A stretch of 45,366 nucleotides of DNA from a virus: positions 1 to 45,366 of IMG/VR virus record IMGVR_UViG_3300005184_000002. One strand, 5' to 3'. A program made the translations under genes and the position numbers. Under the pieces are notes generated by a model. That model did not search any database. It worked only from the letters and a program-made list of their open reading frames with translations, and was not told the DNA's origin. How positions within the stretch are numbered: position 1 is the first letter of the stretch; the number at the start of each line of letters is the position of its first letter. Below are positions 30,708 through 38,108 of this stretch, piece by piece.

Positions 30708-31002
30708 CGAGAGTGGGGTTCTCGCGCCAGCGGCCTCGACATTTCATGATGAAGATCTGACTGGTAGTGTCGCCCTTTATGGCTTTCGTCATTAGACTGT
30801 CGGCTACCCGGCCGATCATGCTGTCGGCATAGTTGTCTATGATGTCTGAATAATGGCGCTTGAGGGTGTCTTCATCGATGCCGTTAGTGCCGCAGCAGCG
30901 AGCTATAATCGAGAGAGGGCGGCCTACCAGACAGAGGTTTTTGACCGTCTGTATATCAGCTTTAGTGGGCTTGTAACTGAACTGTCCCTTTACGCGAGGC
31001 AT
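30649..31002 (-). CDS. Terminase small subunit-like DNA-binding protein
   Basis: A 117-residue protein immediately upstream of terL. The helix-turn-helix-like N-terminus (ADIQTVKNLCLVGRPLSIIARCCG) and TSQIFIMKCRGRWRENPTL, similar to the AxFWLKxRxRWRE segment of phage small-terminase-type proteins, support the call. It selects the packaging site. The start lies after an AT-rich 80-base leader. Confidence 0.8.
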   Translation of the reverse strand: MPRVKGQFSYKPTKADIQTVKNLCLVGRPLSIIARCCGTNGIDEDTLKRHYSDIIDNYADSMIGRVADSLMTKAIKGDTTSQIFIMKCRGRWRENPTLDEAITQVIKRVVGVKDEDV

Positions 31003-31085
31003 ACGAAATTTTTAATAAGACCGTATTTTCTAATCATGTTTTATTGTTGACAGAATTCGAGGAGGTTGTCGTTTTGATCGTCGCA

Positions 31086-31310
31086 TCAAATATGCCTCTC
31101 GTATTCATCTGACTGTTCAGGAGATCTGTCTGTGAGACTTCTGTCTCTTATCCACTGAGCGCGGCAGATGGGGCATTTGAACTCGTTGATATCGTGAGGC
31201 ACGGCGGCTCCATTGAACAGGCAGCAGCGTTGAATGAGATCGAGAGGACTGGAAGAGGATTTTAGTGAGAGACGCCAGTGTGAAAATAAATTGGGGCGCT
31301 CTATAGACAT
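31086..31310 (-). CDS. Small protein with CPxC zinc-site-like motif
   Basis: 74 residues from ATG 31310. It has QRCCLFNGAAVPHDINEFKCPICRAQW, cited as CCLFNG then FKCPICRAQW, a possible zinc ribbon. The frame extends to 31448 over the next gene and no good binding site is seen, so the start and even translation are uncertain. Confidence 0.45.
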   Translation of the reverse strand: MSIERPNLFSHWRLSLKSSSSPLDLIQRCCLFNGAAVPHDINEFKCPICRAQWIRDRSLTDRSPEQSDEYERHI

Positions 31311-31327
31311 TGAACATAGAAGATGTC

Positions 31328-31717
31328 TTAAAAGGGTAAAGAACAGCCTGCTGATGCTGACATTGTCTTGGGGCGGGAAGCTTGAGTTTGGGCCTGGAAG
31401 ATGCGGTCCCAGAGATCGACCGTCTTCTTTGTGACGGGGGAGGCCCATCGTATTACGGCTCTATCGCGCCAGTATTCCTCATCGACAATGAAGTTGCGCC
31501 GGTCTGGAATTTCACGCATGGAATATACGCGTCCTGATCTTGACTTGGCTTCGTATGCTCCTCCACGCGCGATGGCTAGTGCCATTGAAGAAGTGATGTG
31601 ATGCATCTCGAGACCTTGACCGACGATCCATTTCACAAGACCTGATGTAGACTCTAGAGCTGTAAGAAGATCTTGTCCGCGTATGATCTTGAATTTTGAC
31701 TTGGATGTGTTGGGCAT
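31328..31717 (-). CDS. Hypothetical protein
   Basis: A 129-residue protein of unknown family. Recognisable segments are SGLVKWIVGQGLEMHHITSSMALAIARGG and REIPDRRNFIVDEEYWRDRAVIRW. It is mainly helical and basic with a Gln/Ser-rich end. It lies in a set of small genes preceding the terminase operon. Confidence 0.6.
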   Translation of the reverse strand: MPNTSKSKFKIIRGQDLLTALESTSGLVKWIVGQGLEMHHITSSMALAIARGGAYEAKSRSGRVYSMREIPDRRNFIVDEEYWRDRAVIRWASPVTKKTVDLWDRIFQAQTQASRPKTMSASAGCSLPF

Positions 31718-31875
31718 CGTTAAAAACGAAAATCACTGACACTGAGGGGCCATCATCGATGTGGGAAGAGCTCATATTTTACTAGAGCTCTGTTGACGTA
31801 CGACGCTTTAATAAGTAGCTTATTACCATTAAGAAAAAATGTAAAGTGAATAAATGGCCCTTAAATTTGTTGAAT
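31718..31875. other. AT-rich gap with short hairpin
   Basis: 158 bases with no convincing gene. It contains a perfect 7-base inverted repeat (31809-31815 / 31819-31825, TAATAAG and CTTATTA) and two AGAGCTC copies 17 bases apart. It could hold the promoter of the 31717-31086 genes or a terminator of those upstream, but no consensus signal is clear. Confidence 0.35.
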
Positions 31876-32256
31876 TTAGGGAGTTTCTGTGGAGACTATA
31901 GAAGCCGGTGGCTTGAGATGGTGATTCTTGACCATCTGGCGTATAATCTGTATCACTTGAAGACGCGTGATGTCCTTAAGAGGGATATTCTTTAGCCAGT
32001 GGCCGTAGAAAAGATTACGAGCCTCTTGAGGATCGAGAGACAGTAAACTCTGGGCATGATTGAGAGCGATGCTCGAACCCGGCTGGCCGAACAGCAGGCA
32101 CGCCCATCCCCCGGCGCAGGCCTGGATGTTCTGATCCTGTTGAACGGCACTGACCGGGAGGCCGTCGGGTATTATGACGTTGAGCATGTTCAAAGTCACA
32201 GGAATGGTCTGGCGTTCGATAGAATCGGCTAAAGTCAGTAATCGCACGGTGTTCAT
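31876..32256 (-). CDS. Hypothetical protein, ADSIE/GGWACLLFG type
   Basis: A 126-residue protein. LLTLADSIERQTIPVTLNMLN, ACAGGWACLLFG and a later LGLDPQEARNLFYGHW-like helix resemble a conserved phage/plasmid family of unknown role that starts with a LADxIE motif. No enzyme motif is seen. Confidence 0.7.
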   Translation of the reverse strand: MNTVRLLTLADSIERQTIPVTLNMLNVIIPDGLPVSAVQQDQNIQACAGGWACLLFGQPGSSIALNHAQSLLSLDPQEARNLFYGHWLKNIPLKDITRLQVIQIIRQMVKNHHLKPPASIVSTETP

Positions 32257-32337
32257 TTTTGATCTCCTGGCTCGGTGACTGATGTGACTGCTGGATCTGC
32301 CCCCATCCTTTCTCCCTCACAAAGATTTCTTTCTCCT

Positions 32338-32640
32338 TCACCTCCCCGCGTTTCCCGCATTCCTGTTTGGAGCCTCGCCCCTGACCTCAGCAAGCGCGGC
32401 GCGGGCCTTCTGGCAAGCATAGGAGTGCCTTCCGCCGTCAGTGTTCCAGCTCTCTTCGCACCAGCACTCGGCGCCCCGGTATGAAAGCCGCACGTCCAAC
32501 AGCGCCACGCATAAATCCGTGATGACCTTGGCGATGTCCTCGACGCCCGATACGCGGTAATTCCAGGTTCCGCAGCAAGCCTCGGCTAATTTCTTTGCCC
32601 GCATCATCAGGCGCTCGCGGCTGGTCAGTGGGACTCTCAT
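32338..32640 (-). CDS. Small cysteine-containing hypothetical protein
   Basis: A 100-residue protein. The N-terminal helix is basic (SRERLMMRAKKLAEACCG). CWCEESWNTDGGRHSYAC is a compact Cys/Trp/His cluster, possibly a metal site. Unknown function. Confidence 0.65.
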   Translation of the reverse strand: MRVPLTSRERLMMRAKKLAEACCGTWNYRVSGVEDIAKVITDLCVALLDVRLSYRGAECWCEESWNTDGGRHSYACQKARAALAEVRGEAPNRNAGNAGR

Positions 32641-32666
32641 TCTTATTATCTCCCCCCCCTAGAGGT

Positions 32667-33083
32667 TTATTGTAGCCGGACTGGATCTACTGAATGCTCA
32701 TCGACAGGCTTACGAACCCATTCGATACCGTCTTTTGTGACTCTGACTCCGTAGATGCGGTCAAAAACCAAGACGTCGATGTCGAGGCCCGTGAATGTAC
32801 GACCTTCTAAGAAACGAGTGTGATCTGACCGCCGAGCTGTAGAATCGAGTTCGAGTAGAATGGATTCCAATTGGCCGGGTAGAACAGTTCCTAAGTCAAA
32901 TCGTAATGTAAAACCGCTGCCCGCAATCAGAGATTGAAACTGAACCTCTAGGAACTGCTGGTCCTCGAACAGAACTAGAAGAGAATCTGAAGTGGTCCAG
33001 ACGCGATCGACTTTCACGCCTATGATTTTGTTCAGTGCCGGAGGAGTCTCACCCGCATCGCCATCGTAGAAATGTGTGTTCAT
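32667..33083 (-). CDS. Hypothetical protein
   Basis: A 138-residue protein, beta-rich (IIGVKVDRVWTTSDSLLVLFEDQQFLEVQF; GLDIDVLVFDRIYGVRVTKDGIEWV). It reads like a phage immunity- or SH3-like small protein, but no family is assigned. It starts one base after the stop of the 56-residue gene. Confidence 0.65.
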   Translation of the reverse strand: MNTHFYDGDAGETPPALNKIIGVKVDRVWTTSDSLLVLFEDQQFLEVQFQSLIAGSGFTLRFDLGTVLPGQLESILLELDSTARRSDHTRFLEGRTFTGLDIDVLVFDRIYGVRVTKDGIEWVRKPVDEHSVDPVRLQ

Positions 33084-33084
33084 A

Positions 33085-33255
33085 TCAATAGCCAGCCATC
33101 GCTTGTTCTGGATCTACCCGCCATACAAGAGATTGTTTACAGACCAGATGGGAATCGGGGGCTTCGAGATTGAGCTGCTCTTCTATCTTTTTTATGGCTT
33201 CTTCTCTCGAAACTGCCTGGAGTTCAAAAAGAAATTCAGCTCGATATGTATTCAT
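33085..33255 (-). CDS. 56-residue hypothetical protein
   Basis: Read from a gap. AAAGGA lies 10 bases before the ATG. MNTYRAEFLFELQAVSREEA is followed by a helical IKKIEEQLNLEAPDS and a C-terminal strand. The alternation of strand and helix suggests a small ferredoxin-like fold, but that is a guess. Confidence 0.65.
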   Translation of the reverse strand: MNTYRAEFLFELQAVSREEAIKKIEEQLNLEAPDSHLVCKQSLVWRVDPEQAMAGY

Positions 33256-33273
33256 TTCAAATCAATCCTTTCG

Positions 33274-33831
33274 TCAATAGTCTCTGCATTCCCAGAACAA
33301 AGTAGTGCTGCCCCAGACTCCCACAGGAATTTCGTATGTGCTGAATTCGACTATGCTCGTTGGGTGCTGTCCAAAGATTTCTTGTAGAGCATCATAGTCG
33401 GTAGGCTCAAGGTAGGCTTCCAATATAGATTTGGCGCGCATCCCTGAAACTTGGCTCATTTTCTCATAAGCCTGCCTCATCCCGACTCTTGAATACAGAG
33501 CATAACGCATTTCGTAATGGCGCGGACTGAGCATCACTTCAGCCTGTAATATCACTCTGTCATCGGGGGCGCTTTCGTCTAATAGCAATTGTGATCGGTC
33601 TACGACGCGCGTCTTTATCAAATAGAGACAGTGATGCATAGCCTCGCTGGGCGTCATTCGGTAGCGCTGGACGCGGGCGTCACCGCCGCGGAGACAGTTG
33701 CGGACGCTTACCAGAGAAGGCTGTTCGTCATGGTGTAAATGCGTGTATTCATCAAATGACCACATTCGCAAATGGTTTCCCAACTGGCCGCGACGCGATT
33801 TCTCAAAGAATTCAGACTTGCTCGTTATCAT
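33274..33831 (-). CDS. Hypothetical protein
   Basis: A 185-residue protein from ATG 33831, overlapping the HD gene by 20 bases. An earlier ATG at 33861 is possible. Features are EFFEKSRRGQLGNHLRMWSFDEY near the start and HYEMRYALYSRVGMRQAYEKMS in the middle. I recognise no family. Order and compactness point to the nucleotide/regulatory group of genes. Confidence 0.65.
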   Translation of the reverse strand: MITSKSEFFEKSRRGQLGNHLRMWSFDEYTHLHHDEQPSLVSVRNCLRGGDARVQRYRMTPSEAMHHCLYLIKTRVVDRSQLLLDESAPDDRVILQAEVMLSPRHYEMRYALYSRVGMRQAYEKMSQVSGMRAKSILEAYLEPTDYDALQEIFGQHPTSIVEFSTYEIPVGVWGSTTLFWECRDY

Positions 33832-34402
33832 ATTTTGAGAAATCAAAAGACGGCGTGTCATTCAATAACGGGGGATTCTCTCCCTGGGCCAGATGCCGAT
33901 AGTCGTTACGAAGTTGCAGCCACACGCCTTTCATGGCATTTAGTCCCGGGTCGCTGACGGCGGCTTCGTTGAATACGTCTTTTGAGTATTTCAGGTATTT
34001 ATCGAACACCCAGTCTATGAACTGATTTCCCATCATTCGTTGATCGCGGCAGATAAAAGCGTTGTCAAGAAAGTCGGCAGCCCGCAGTTGAAGTATTTCA
34101 ATGTCTGTGAGCTTGGGGCTCTCGATGTCGTAGAAGTTTCTGACGGCCTGTTCGAGTCTGGATATATCCCGGCAGATCATTTTCGTGGGCGCGGGGATGT
34201 CGCCGGTCTCTCCTTCTTCAAGATCGTGTAACAGAGCCGCTTGCAGCAGATTCATGCTGCAAGCCGGGACGGTCGCCATCAATATCAGAGCCACGCAAGA
34301 ACTATGATGGCCCACGGTATTCTCGCCGATGAAATGCTCAGTATGGTAACGGCGCGTACAAGCTAGACGCCTGAGATGATGAAGATGGATGTAAGGTGTC
34401 AT
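33812..34402 (-). CDS. HD-domain 5'-deoxynucleotidase (YfbR-like)
   Basis: A 196-residue protein. HD landmarks are NTVGHHSSCVALIL (His32/33), AALLHDLEEGETGDIP (His59-Asp60, Glu62-Glu63, TGDIPAP), then TDIEILQLRAADFLDNAFIC. The ALLHDxEExxTGDIPxP string is characteristic of YfbR, which dephosphorylates dNMPs. Phages that replace thymidine use such enzymes to lower canonical nucleotide pools. It lies in the same operon as the thymidylate-synthase homologue. The start codon sits 8 bases from the right arm of a long hairpin, with no clear Shine-Dalgarno. Confidence 0.85.
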   Translation of the reverse strand: MTPYIHLHHLRRLACTRRYHTEHFIGENTVGHHSSCVALILMATVPACSMNLLQAALLHDLEEGETGDIPAPTKMICRDISRLEQAVRNFYDIESPKLTDIEILQLRAADFLDNAFICRDQRMMGNQFIDWVFDKYLKYSKDVFNEAAVSDPGLNAMKGVWLQLRNDYRHLAQGENPPLLNDTPSFDFSKYDNEQV

Positions 34403-34410
34403 CGAATTTT

Positions 34411-34477
34411 ACCGTGCCCGCTTGCAAATGAGCGCTCCGAAAACGTAATCAAAAACGGAGCTGAGGACGGGCACGGT
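34411..34477 (-). promoter_or_regulatory. Two-tier inverted repeat before the HD gene
   Basis: Outer arms are 10 bases and perfect (34411-34420, ACCGTGCCCG; 34468-34477, CGGGCACGGT). Inner arms are 6 bases and perfect (34434-34439, GCTCCG; 34456-34461, CGGAGC). It lies between a 27-codon frame and the HD gene start. It could be an attenuator, an RNA switch or a processing site. Confidence 0.7.
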
Positions 34478-34505
34478 TGACTAACTATACTGTGAGCCCG
34501 GTTAT

Positions 34506-34589
34506 TCAACTAACGATTTCGACCGAGACAAAGCGGCCCCCTTCGATAGCATCAGGAATTGTTCCGAGAGTAATCTTTTCGTTTGTCAT
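34506..34589 (-). CDS. Possible 27-residue leader peptide
   Basis: A short frame, MTNEKITLGTIPDAIEGG then RFVSVEIVS, starting 4 bases after the upstream stop and ending 28 bases before the hairpin. It may simply be the end of translational read-in, but the peptide-then-hairpin-then-gene layout resembles attenuation leaders. Confidence 0.4.
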   Translation of the reverse strand: MTNEKITLGTIPDAIEGGRFVSVEIVS

Positions 34590-34593
34590 AAAA

Positions 34594-34965
34594 CTATTCA
34601 CCGCGAATGTGTTTGATGTACTCCGACGTAGATTCAGCTTTGGTAAATTCGGGGTCATCTCCGATTTCATCGTATTCTCCGATGCCCAATTTGCTTCGGC
34701 AACTCTTGCAAATACCGGATTCTGGACGGTCTACGTAGTTGGTACAATCTTTGTGCGAGCAGATGCCTCGGTTATGCAGATTCTGCTCGCGGATGTTTTG
34801 TACCATTGTTGACGCCGCAGTTGATCCGTATGCGGCCAGCACGGTTACATATAGATGCCATGCGGCAGCCCCCACAATCGTTGCGGGCGCGTTCAGGTCT
34901 ACCAATTTCCGTAGTCTGTCGCAGCACTCTATTACGAACGGTTTGAGTTTCTCTTTTTTGGACAT
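34594..34965 (-). CDS. Small protein with Cys-rich zinc-finger-like site
   Basis: A 123-residue protein; ATG 34965 is chosen because it lies 1 base after the thymidylate-synthase-like stop. The N-terminal half is helical and hydrophobic (ATIVGAAAWHLYVTVLAAYG). CSHKDC...CKSC (GICSHKDCTNYVD, SGICKSCRSKL) is a likely zinc ribbon. Function unknown. Confidence 0.65.
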   Translation of the reverse strand: MSKKEKLKPFVIECCDRLRKLVDLNAPATIVGAAAWHLYVTVLAAYGSTAASTMVQNIREQNLHNRGICSHKDCTNYVDRPESGICKSCRSKLGIGEYDEIGDDPEFTKAESTSEYIKHIRGE

Positions 34966-34966
34966 C

Positions 34967-36031
34967 TTATCGTGCTCCGATATTGGAACCGGCGACTGTT
35001 CGCTTGTTTCTGATACGATCGAGCCATTCAATCACAGCCATGCTCCAATCAGTGGCTAGACAACGATGGGCGTACATCATGGCCTTATCGAGATCACTAC
35101 TCTTGTAGGCGGTCCAGGCCATAAACAATTGTGTCGCTACCTGTGGAAAGAACTGTTGAGTGTAGCTTCCCAAGATATCGCCGCGCATCCATCGACGCAA
35201 TTCCTGGTCCCACGTCTCTTCGTATCCAGGGATGCTGGTATCGACCATCGGAAATGTAGCTACTAGACCCTCAGTATAGTAATCACGAGTAGGGATGGTG
35301 CTCTCCCCTCCAAACTTTTGCCAGCGCTCGGTATAAGCGTGCCAGCTATCAGATATCTGCCAGTATGTTCCAACAGGGACGCCGATCATGGCCGCGAGGT
35401 ATTCTTGGAGCATGCTCATATGTACGACATTGCTCCCGTAGGCCCCCCAGCAAACATCATTCGACCGGCAGCATACGGTCACCGTTAGACGACCTTCTCG
35501 AATCTTGAGATAAATCTGAGTGTTGCACGGCAGATCTCTTATTTCAGGACGTTCGAGATCCCAGATCGGATTCCACATGGCAATCACAGCCCGTCGCTCA
35601 TCAGAACTCTTTTTCAGCATACGGATTACTTTCAATAGCTGATCGGCATAATCGTCTTCAGCGCCTCCATCGAGATCGAACGCCGTCCGCCAGCGCGCTC
35701 CATAAGCTCCATGAAATACCTTGCCGTCATCGCTAAACAGCTTCATGCGCGGATTGTAGTCGGCAATCCAATCGACGTCATCGCGGCCCGCCAGCATCCA
35801 GAGAGCTTCCATGAAGTGAAATATCGGATTGGCGTTGCGTTCGGAGTTGAACAAGACTCTTTCTTTAGGATTCAGATACTCACTGATGACTGGAGCCGGA
35901 TACTCAATAACTTCCCCGGTCCTCGATGGTCGTAAGATGTGTCTTGAATTGAGATGAACCTTGGCGGCGTCCCACATGCCGTTTACATTCGGGGCCGTGA
36001 TGGTCAGTAGCAAAATCAGTTTTCCTTTCAA
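34967..36031 (-). CDS. Thymidylate synthase homologue, possible dUMP hydroxymethylase
   Basis: Up to 354 residues. Conserved fold landmarks are AYGARWRTAF, DERRAVIAMWNP, the catalytic Cys in DLPCNTQIYL (Cys169), CRSNDVCWGAYGSN and the SDSWHAY tyrosine/histidine. The Cys and the phosphate-binding Arg-Ser-x-Asp are kept. The usual His after the Cys is Asn. An Asn in the region of TS Asn177 argues for dUMP rather than dCMP. TS makes dTMP; phage paralogues make 5-hydroxymethyl-dUMP, the precursor of hypermodified thymidines. The surroundings favour the latter, but sequence alone does not decide. AAAGGA lies just inside this ATG, so a TTG at 36013 may be the start. Confidence 0.85.
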   Translation of the reverse strand: MKGKLILLLTITAPNVNGMWDAAKVHLNSRHILRPSRTGEVIEYPAPVISEYLNPKERVLFNSERNANPIFHFMEALWMLAGRDDVDWIADYNPRMKLFSDDGKVFHGAYGARWRTAFDLDGGAEDDYADQLLKVIRMLKKSSDERRAVIAMWNPIWDLERPEIRDLPCNTQIYLKIREGRLTVTVCCRSNDVCWGAYGSNVVHMSMLQEYLAAMIGVPVGTYWQISDSWHAYTERWQKFGGESTIPTRDYYTEGLVATFPMVDTSIPGYEETWDQELRRWMRGDILGSYTQQFFPQVATQLFMAWTAYKSSDLDKAMMYAHRCLATDWSMAVIEWLDRIRNKRTVAGSNIGAR

Positions 36032-36038
36032 TTGAATT

Positions 36039-37052
36039 TTACTTGATATCGAACAGAGTATTCTTAGTAGCGGGTTTTATACGCACGTAGTCAGGTTTGT
36101 CCCAAGGTCGCGGCACGGCGGGCGTATACGGTCCTAGAATCATGGCTTCTTGTATAATGCGCCTGCATTCTTCGTCAGGAGAAGGTAGAGTTTCCTTTCC
36201 CTTCTTGTCGGGAAGCAAGCCCGTGCGGTAGCTCTTGGCATTGCATCCCAGACACGGCCCAAAGTCGCGTTGATGATGAAGCAGCTTTCTACGCGCGGCC
36301 GTGAATCGTTGAGATTGCCATATCTCGTCTATAGGCGCGTCTAAAACATTTCCGATTCGGTATTGGCCGCTCCAGTCATTGCAGCATATTGCTATATTGC
36401 CGTCCCATCGTATTGATAATTCTCGAAAAGGTTTGGCGCATCTAGCGTTTTTCATGCTGTAATCGAGAGGAGCTCCCAGTCCACAATGATTGTTCAAATC
36501 AGCATGACTTCCGGCGGTAGCCTCTGAAATGTCTTGTATGATGATTACGGCATGGGTCGTTATCGAACGGCGGCGATGCGGGCTGTAATCCAATCCATCA
36601 CCTGGATAGTCATAGACCGGGTAAGGTATTTCAGCGCGTCGTTGTCGTATGCGCGGCACTATGTTTACTGTCTTGTAATCATCTAGAGCCAATATGTTCA
36701 GTCCAGCTTCCATCAGATCGGTAATGCGTTCAACAGGATTTCCTCGCAGCAGGCCGCTTCCATTGCTAGTCAGCATGATTTGATTGTCGGGCAAGTGCTC
36801 GCGCAGAATACGGATCAGATCGACATGATGAGGATTCAGTGTGGGTTCGCCGTGCATCGCAAGCTCAATACGGGATGACCATCGTGAATCAGCGATCGAA
36901 AGAGCTATGACTTCGCAGGTCTCGGGAGTCATAAACTTGTACGGCCCTCCGGCATGTTCACGAATACCGTTTTCGCCGCAGAACGGGCAGGCTAAATTAC
37001 AGCCTTCACAACTTTCGATCTGTACGGCAAATGGTGGCTCTTGCTCATACAT
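36039..37052 (-). CDS. Radical SAM enzyme with SPASM-type C-terminus
   Basis: A 337-residue protein. The cluster motif CNLACPFC gives Cys18, Cys22 and Cys25. ELAMHGEPTLNPHHVDLI and IMLTSNGSG are the usual SAM-binding strand regions. The C-terminal SPASM-like part has ARCAKPFRELSIRWDGNIAICCND, IGNVLDAPIDEIW and GPCLGCNAKS for auxiliary clusters. Phage relatives occur in thymidine-hypermodification clusters, where a radical SAM enzyme rearranges the added moiety. It starts 19 bases after the conserved intergenic element. Confidence 0.88.
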   Translation of the reverse strand: MYEQEPPFAVQIESCEGCNLACPFCGENGIREHAGGPYKFMTPETCEVIALSIADSRWSSRIELAMHGEPTLNPHHVDLIRILREHLPDNQIMLTSNGSGLLRGNPVERITDLMEAGLNILALDDYKTVNIVPRIRQRRAEIPYPVYDYPGDGLDYSPHRRRSITTHAVIIIQDISEATAGSHADLNNHCGLGAPLDYSMKNARCAKPFRELSIRWDGNIAICCNDWSGQYRIGNVLDAPIDEIWQSQRFTAARRKLLHHQRDFGPCLGCNAKSYRTGLLPDKKGKETLPSPDEECRRIIQEAMILGPYTPAVPRPWDKPDYVRIKPATKNTLFDIK

Positions 37053-37070
37053 ATAAGTAGTTTCACCTCT

Positions 37071-37095
37071 TTTCTATTTGGCGTTTAGCGACCCT
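37071..37095 (-). repeat. Copy B of 25-base intergenic element
   Basis: 23 of 25 bases match 13993-14017. It lies 19 bases before the radical SAM start and 11 bases from a perfect palindrome at 37106-37127. Confidence 0.7.
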
Positions 37096-37105
37096 ACAGT
37101 AATTT

Positions 37106-37127
37106 TTAGCGGCGGCCCCGCCGCTAA
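37106..37127. promoter_or_regulatory. Perfect 10-base-arm palindrome
   Basis: TTAGCGGCGG, two bases, then CCGCCGCTAA. It is GC-rich, without a following T-run on either strand, so it is more likely an operator or RNA control hairpin than an intrinsic terminator. It lies in the 204-base leader before the radical SAM gene; no gene is seen in that leader. Confidence 0.7.
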
Positions 37128-37256
37128 GTACCACCTGACGGTCTAGAGACAATCCTATGCACCCGCAGGCGTCAATATGAGGCATTGTACGCCGTGTTGG
37201 CGGCAGCGTTTTGCTCGTTTGTGTCATACAGGAACGATAATTGTATGCAGTAATAC

Positions 37257-38108
37257 TCAAAACAGCCTGGGTCTAGCCGCCGCACGGGCGCTCTGCACGG
37301 CTCCGGTCCAATCCACGCGCACATCGATCCTCCGTTCACCGAGAGACTGCTTCCAGCCGTCGGGACTGATGCTTCTCTTCTTGATGATGCTCACGAACGG
37401 CTTGTGAAGCGAAGCCAGTTTTCGGGCGCTGTCTTTCTGAAGTTCCAGATCGCGATACAGGCTGCATCCTCCGGCGGCTCCCGATCCGGGCTGGTTCCAG
37501 ACCCATTCTGAGATCAGAGCCGTGTCGTATCCCAGGGCAATCAACGACAGTGACACGTGCATGTCTTCCATGAGAGGAGTGGCGTCAAATCGTATTTTTT
37601 CCTTGTCTAAGATATCAGCTCGTACTCCGTACAGATTGCAAGTTTTCTTGTTGAGGCACAATCCAGGTTCGAGTTCATAGGCATACTTCGATCCGTATCT
37701 CAAAGCGAGGAAGGCGTCGTTTCCCTGACGCGCTGAAACTCCGACCATCGGGTATTTGTCTAAGAGCAGTTCGATACGGCCAAACATTTCCTCGATATCA
37801 CTTGGGATACAGACTTTGAGTCTGGGACTTGAGGGATTCTCGCGTCGAAAGAAGTAATGATCGTCGTCAGTCATGCAAAGTTTTGTTGACTTGGAGGCCA
37901 GTGTTCTCTCGACCAGCCACTGACGCGTCGCGGCGATGCCTTCTACAGAACACGACAAGACATTTCGGTCGCGGCTCCGGTGCTCATTGACTTCGGACGG
38001 CGGGCATACGAGCAAGGTCTGCGGCTTCAGTGATTCGGGAATGCGGTCCCATGTCTTCTGACTTGCGATGCGACCTCGGGTCGGAATGTAGATTTTCATT
38101 GACTTCAT
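37257..38108 (-). CDS. Glycosyltransferase, GT-A-like (TET-associated type)
   Basis: A 283-residue protein. KIYIPTRGRIASQKTW opens a nucleotide-sugar fold. LCMTDDDHYFFRRE (Asp80-82) gives a DxD-type metal site and ATPLMEDMHVSLSLIALGY a catalytic acidic motif. The pattern recalls the phage/fungal TET-associated glycosyltransferases that act on modified bases. Overlap with the next gene is 4 bases (ATGA). A plain cell-surface glycosyltransferase is the alternative. Confidence 0.72.
   Translation of the reverse strand: MKSMKIYIPTRGRIASQKTWDRIPESLKPQTLLVCPPSEVNEHRSRDRNVLSCSVEGIAATRQWLVERTLASKSTKLCMTDDDHYFFRRENPSSPRLKVCIPSDIEEMFGRIELLLDKYPMVGVSARQGNDAFLALRYGSKYAYELEPGLCLNKKTCNLYGVRADILDKEKIRFDATPLMEDMHVSLSLIALGYDTALISEWVWNQPGSGAAGGCSLYRDLELQKDSARKLASLHKPFVSIIKKRSISPDGWKQSLGERRIDVRVDWTGAVQSARAAARPRLF

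Noticed and set aside
34477-34812. 111-codon plus-strand frame
   Set aside because: It lies over the minus-strand zinc-ribbon gene and the hairpin, and has no ribosome binding site or known pattern.
37063-37260. 65-codon minus-strand frame in the modification leader
   Set aside because: It spans the palindrome and the 25-base repeat, and its composition is not protein-like.
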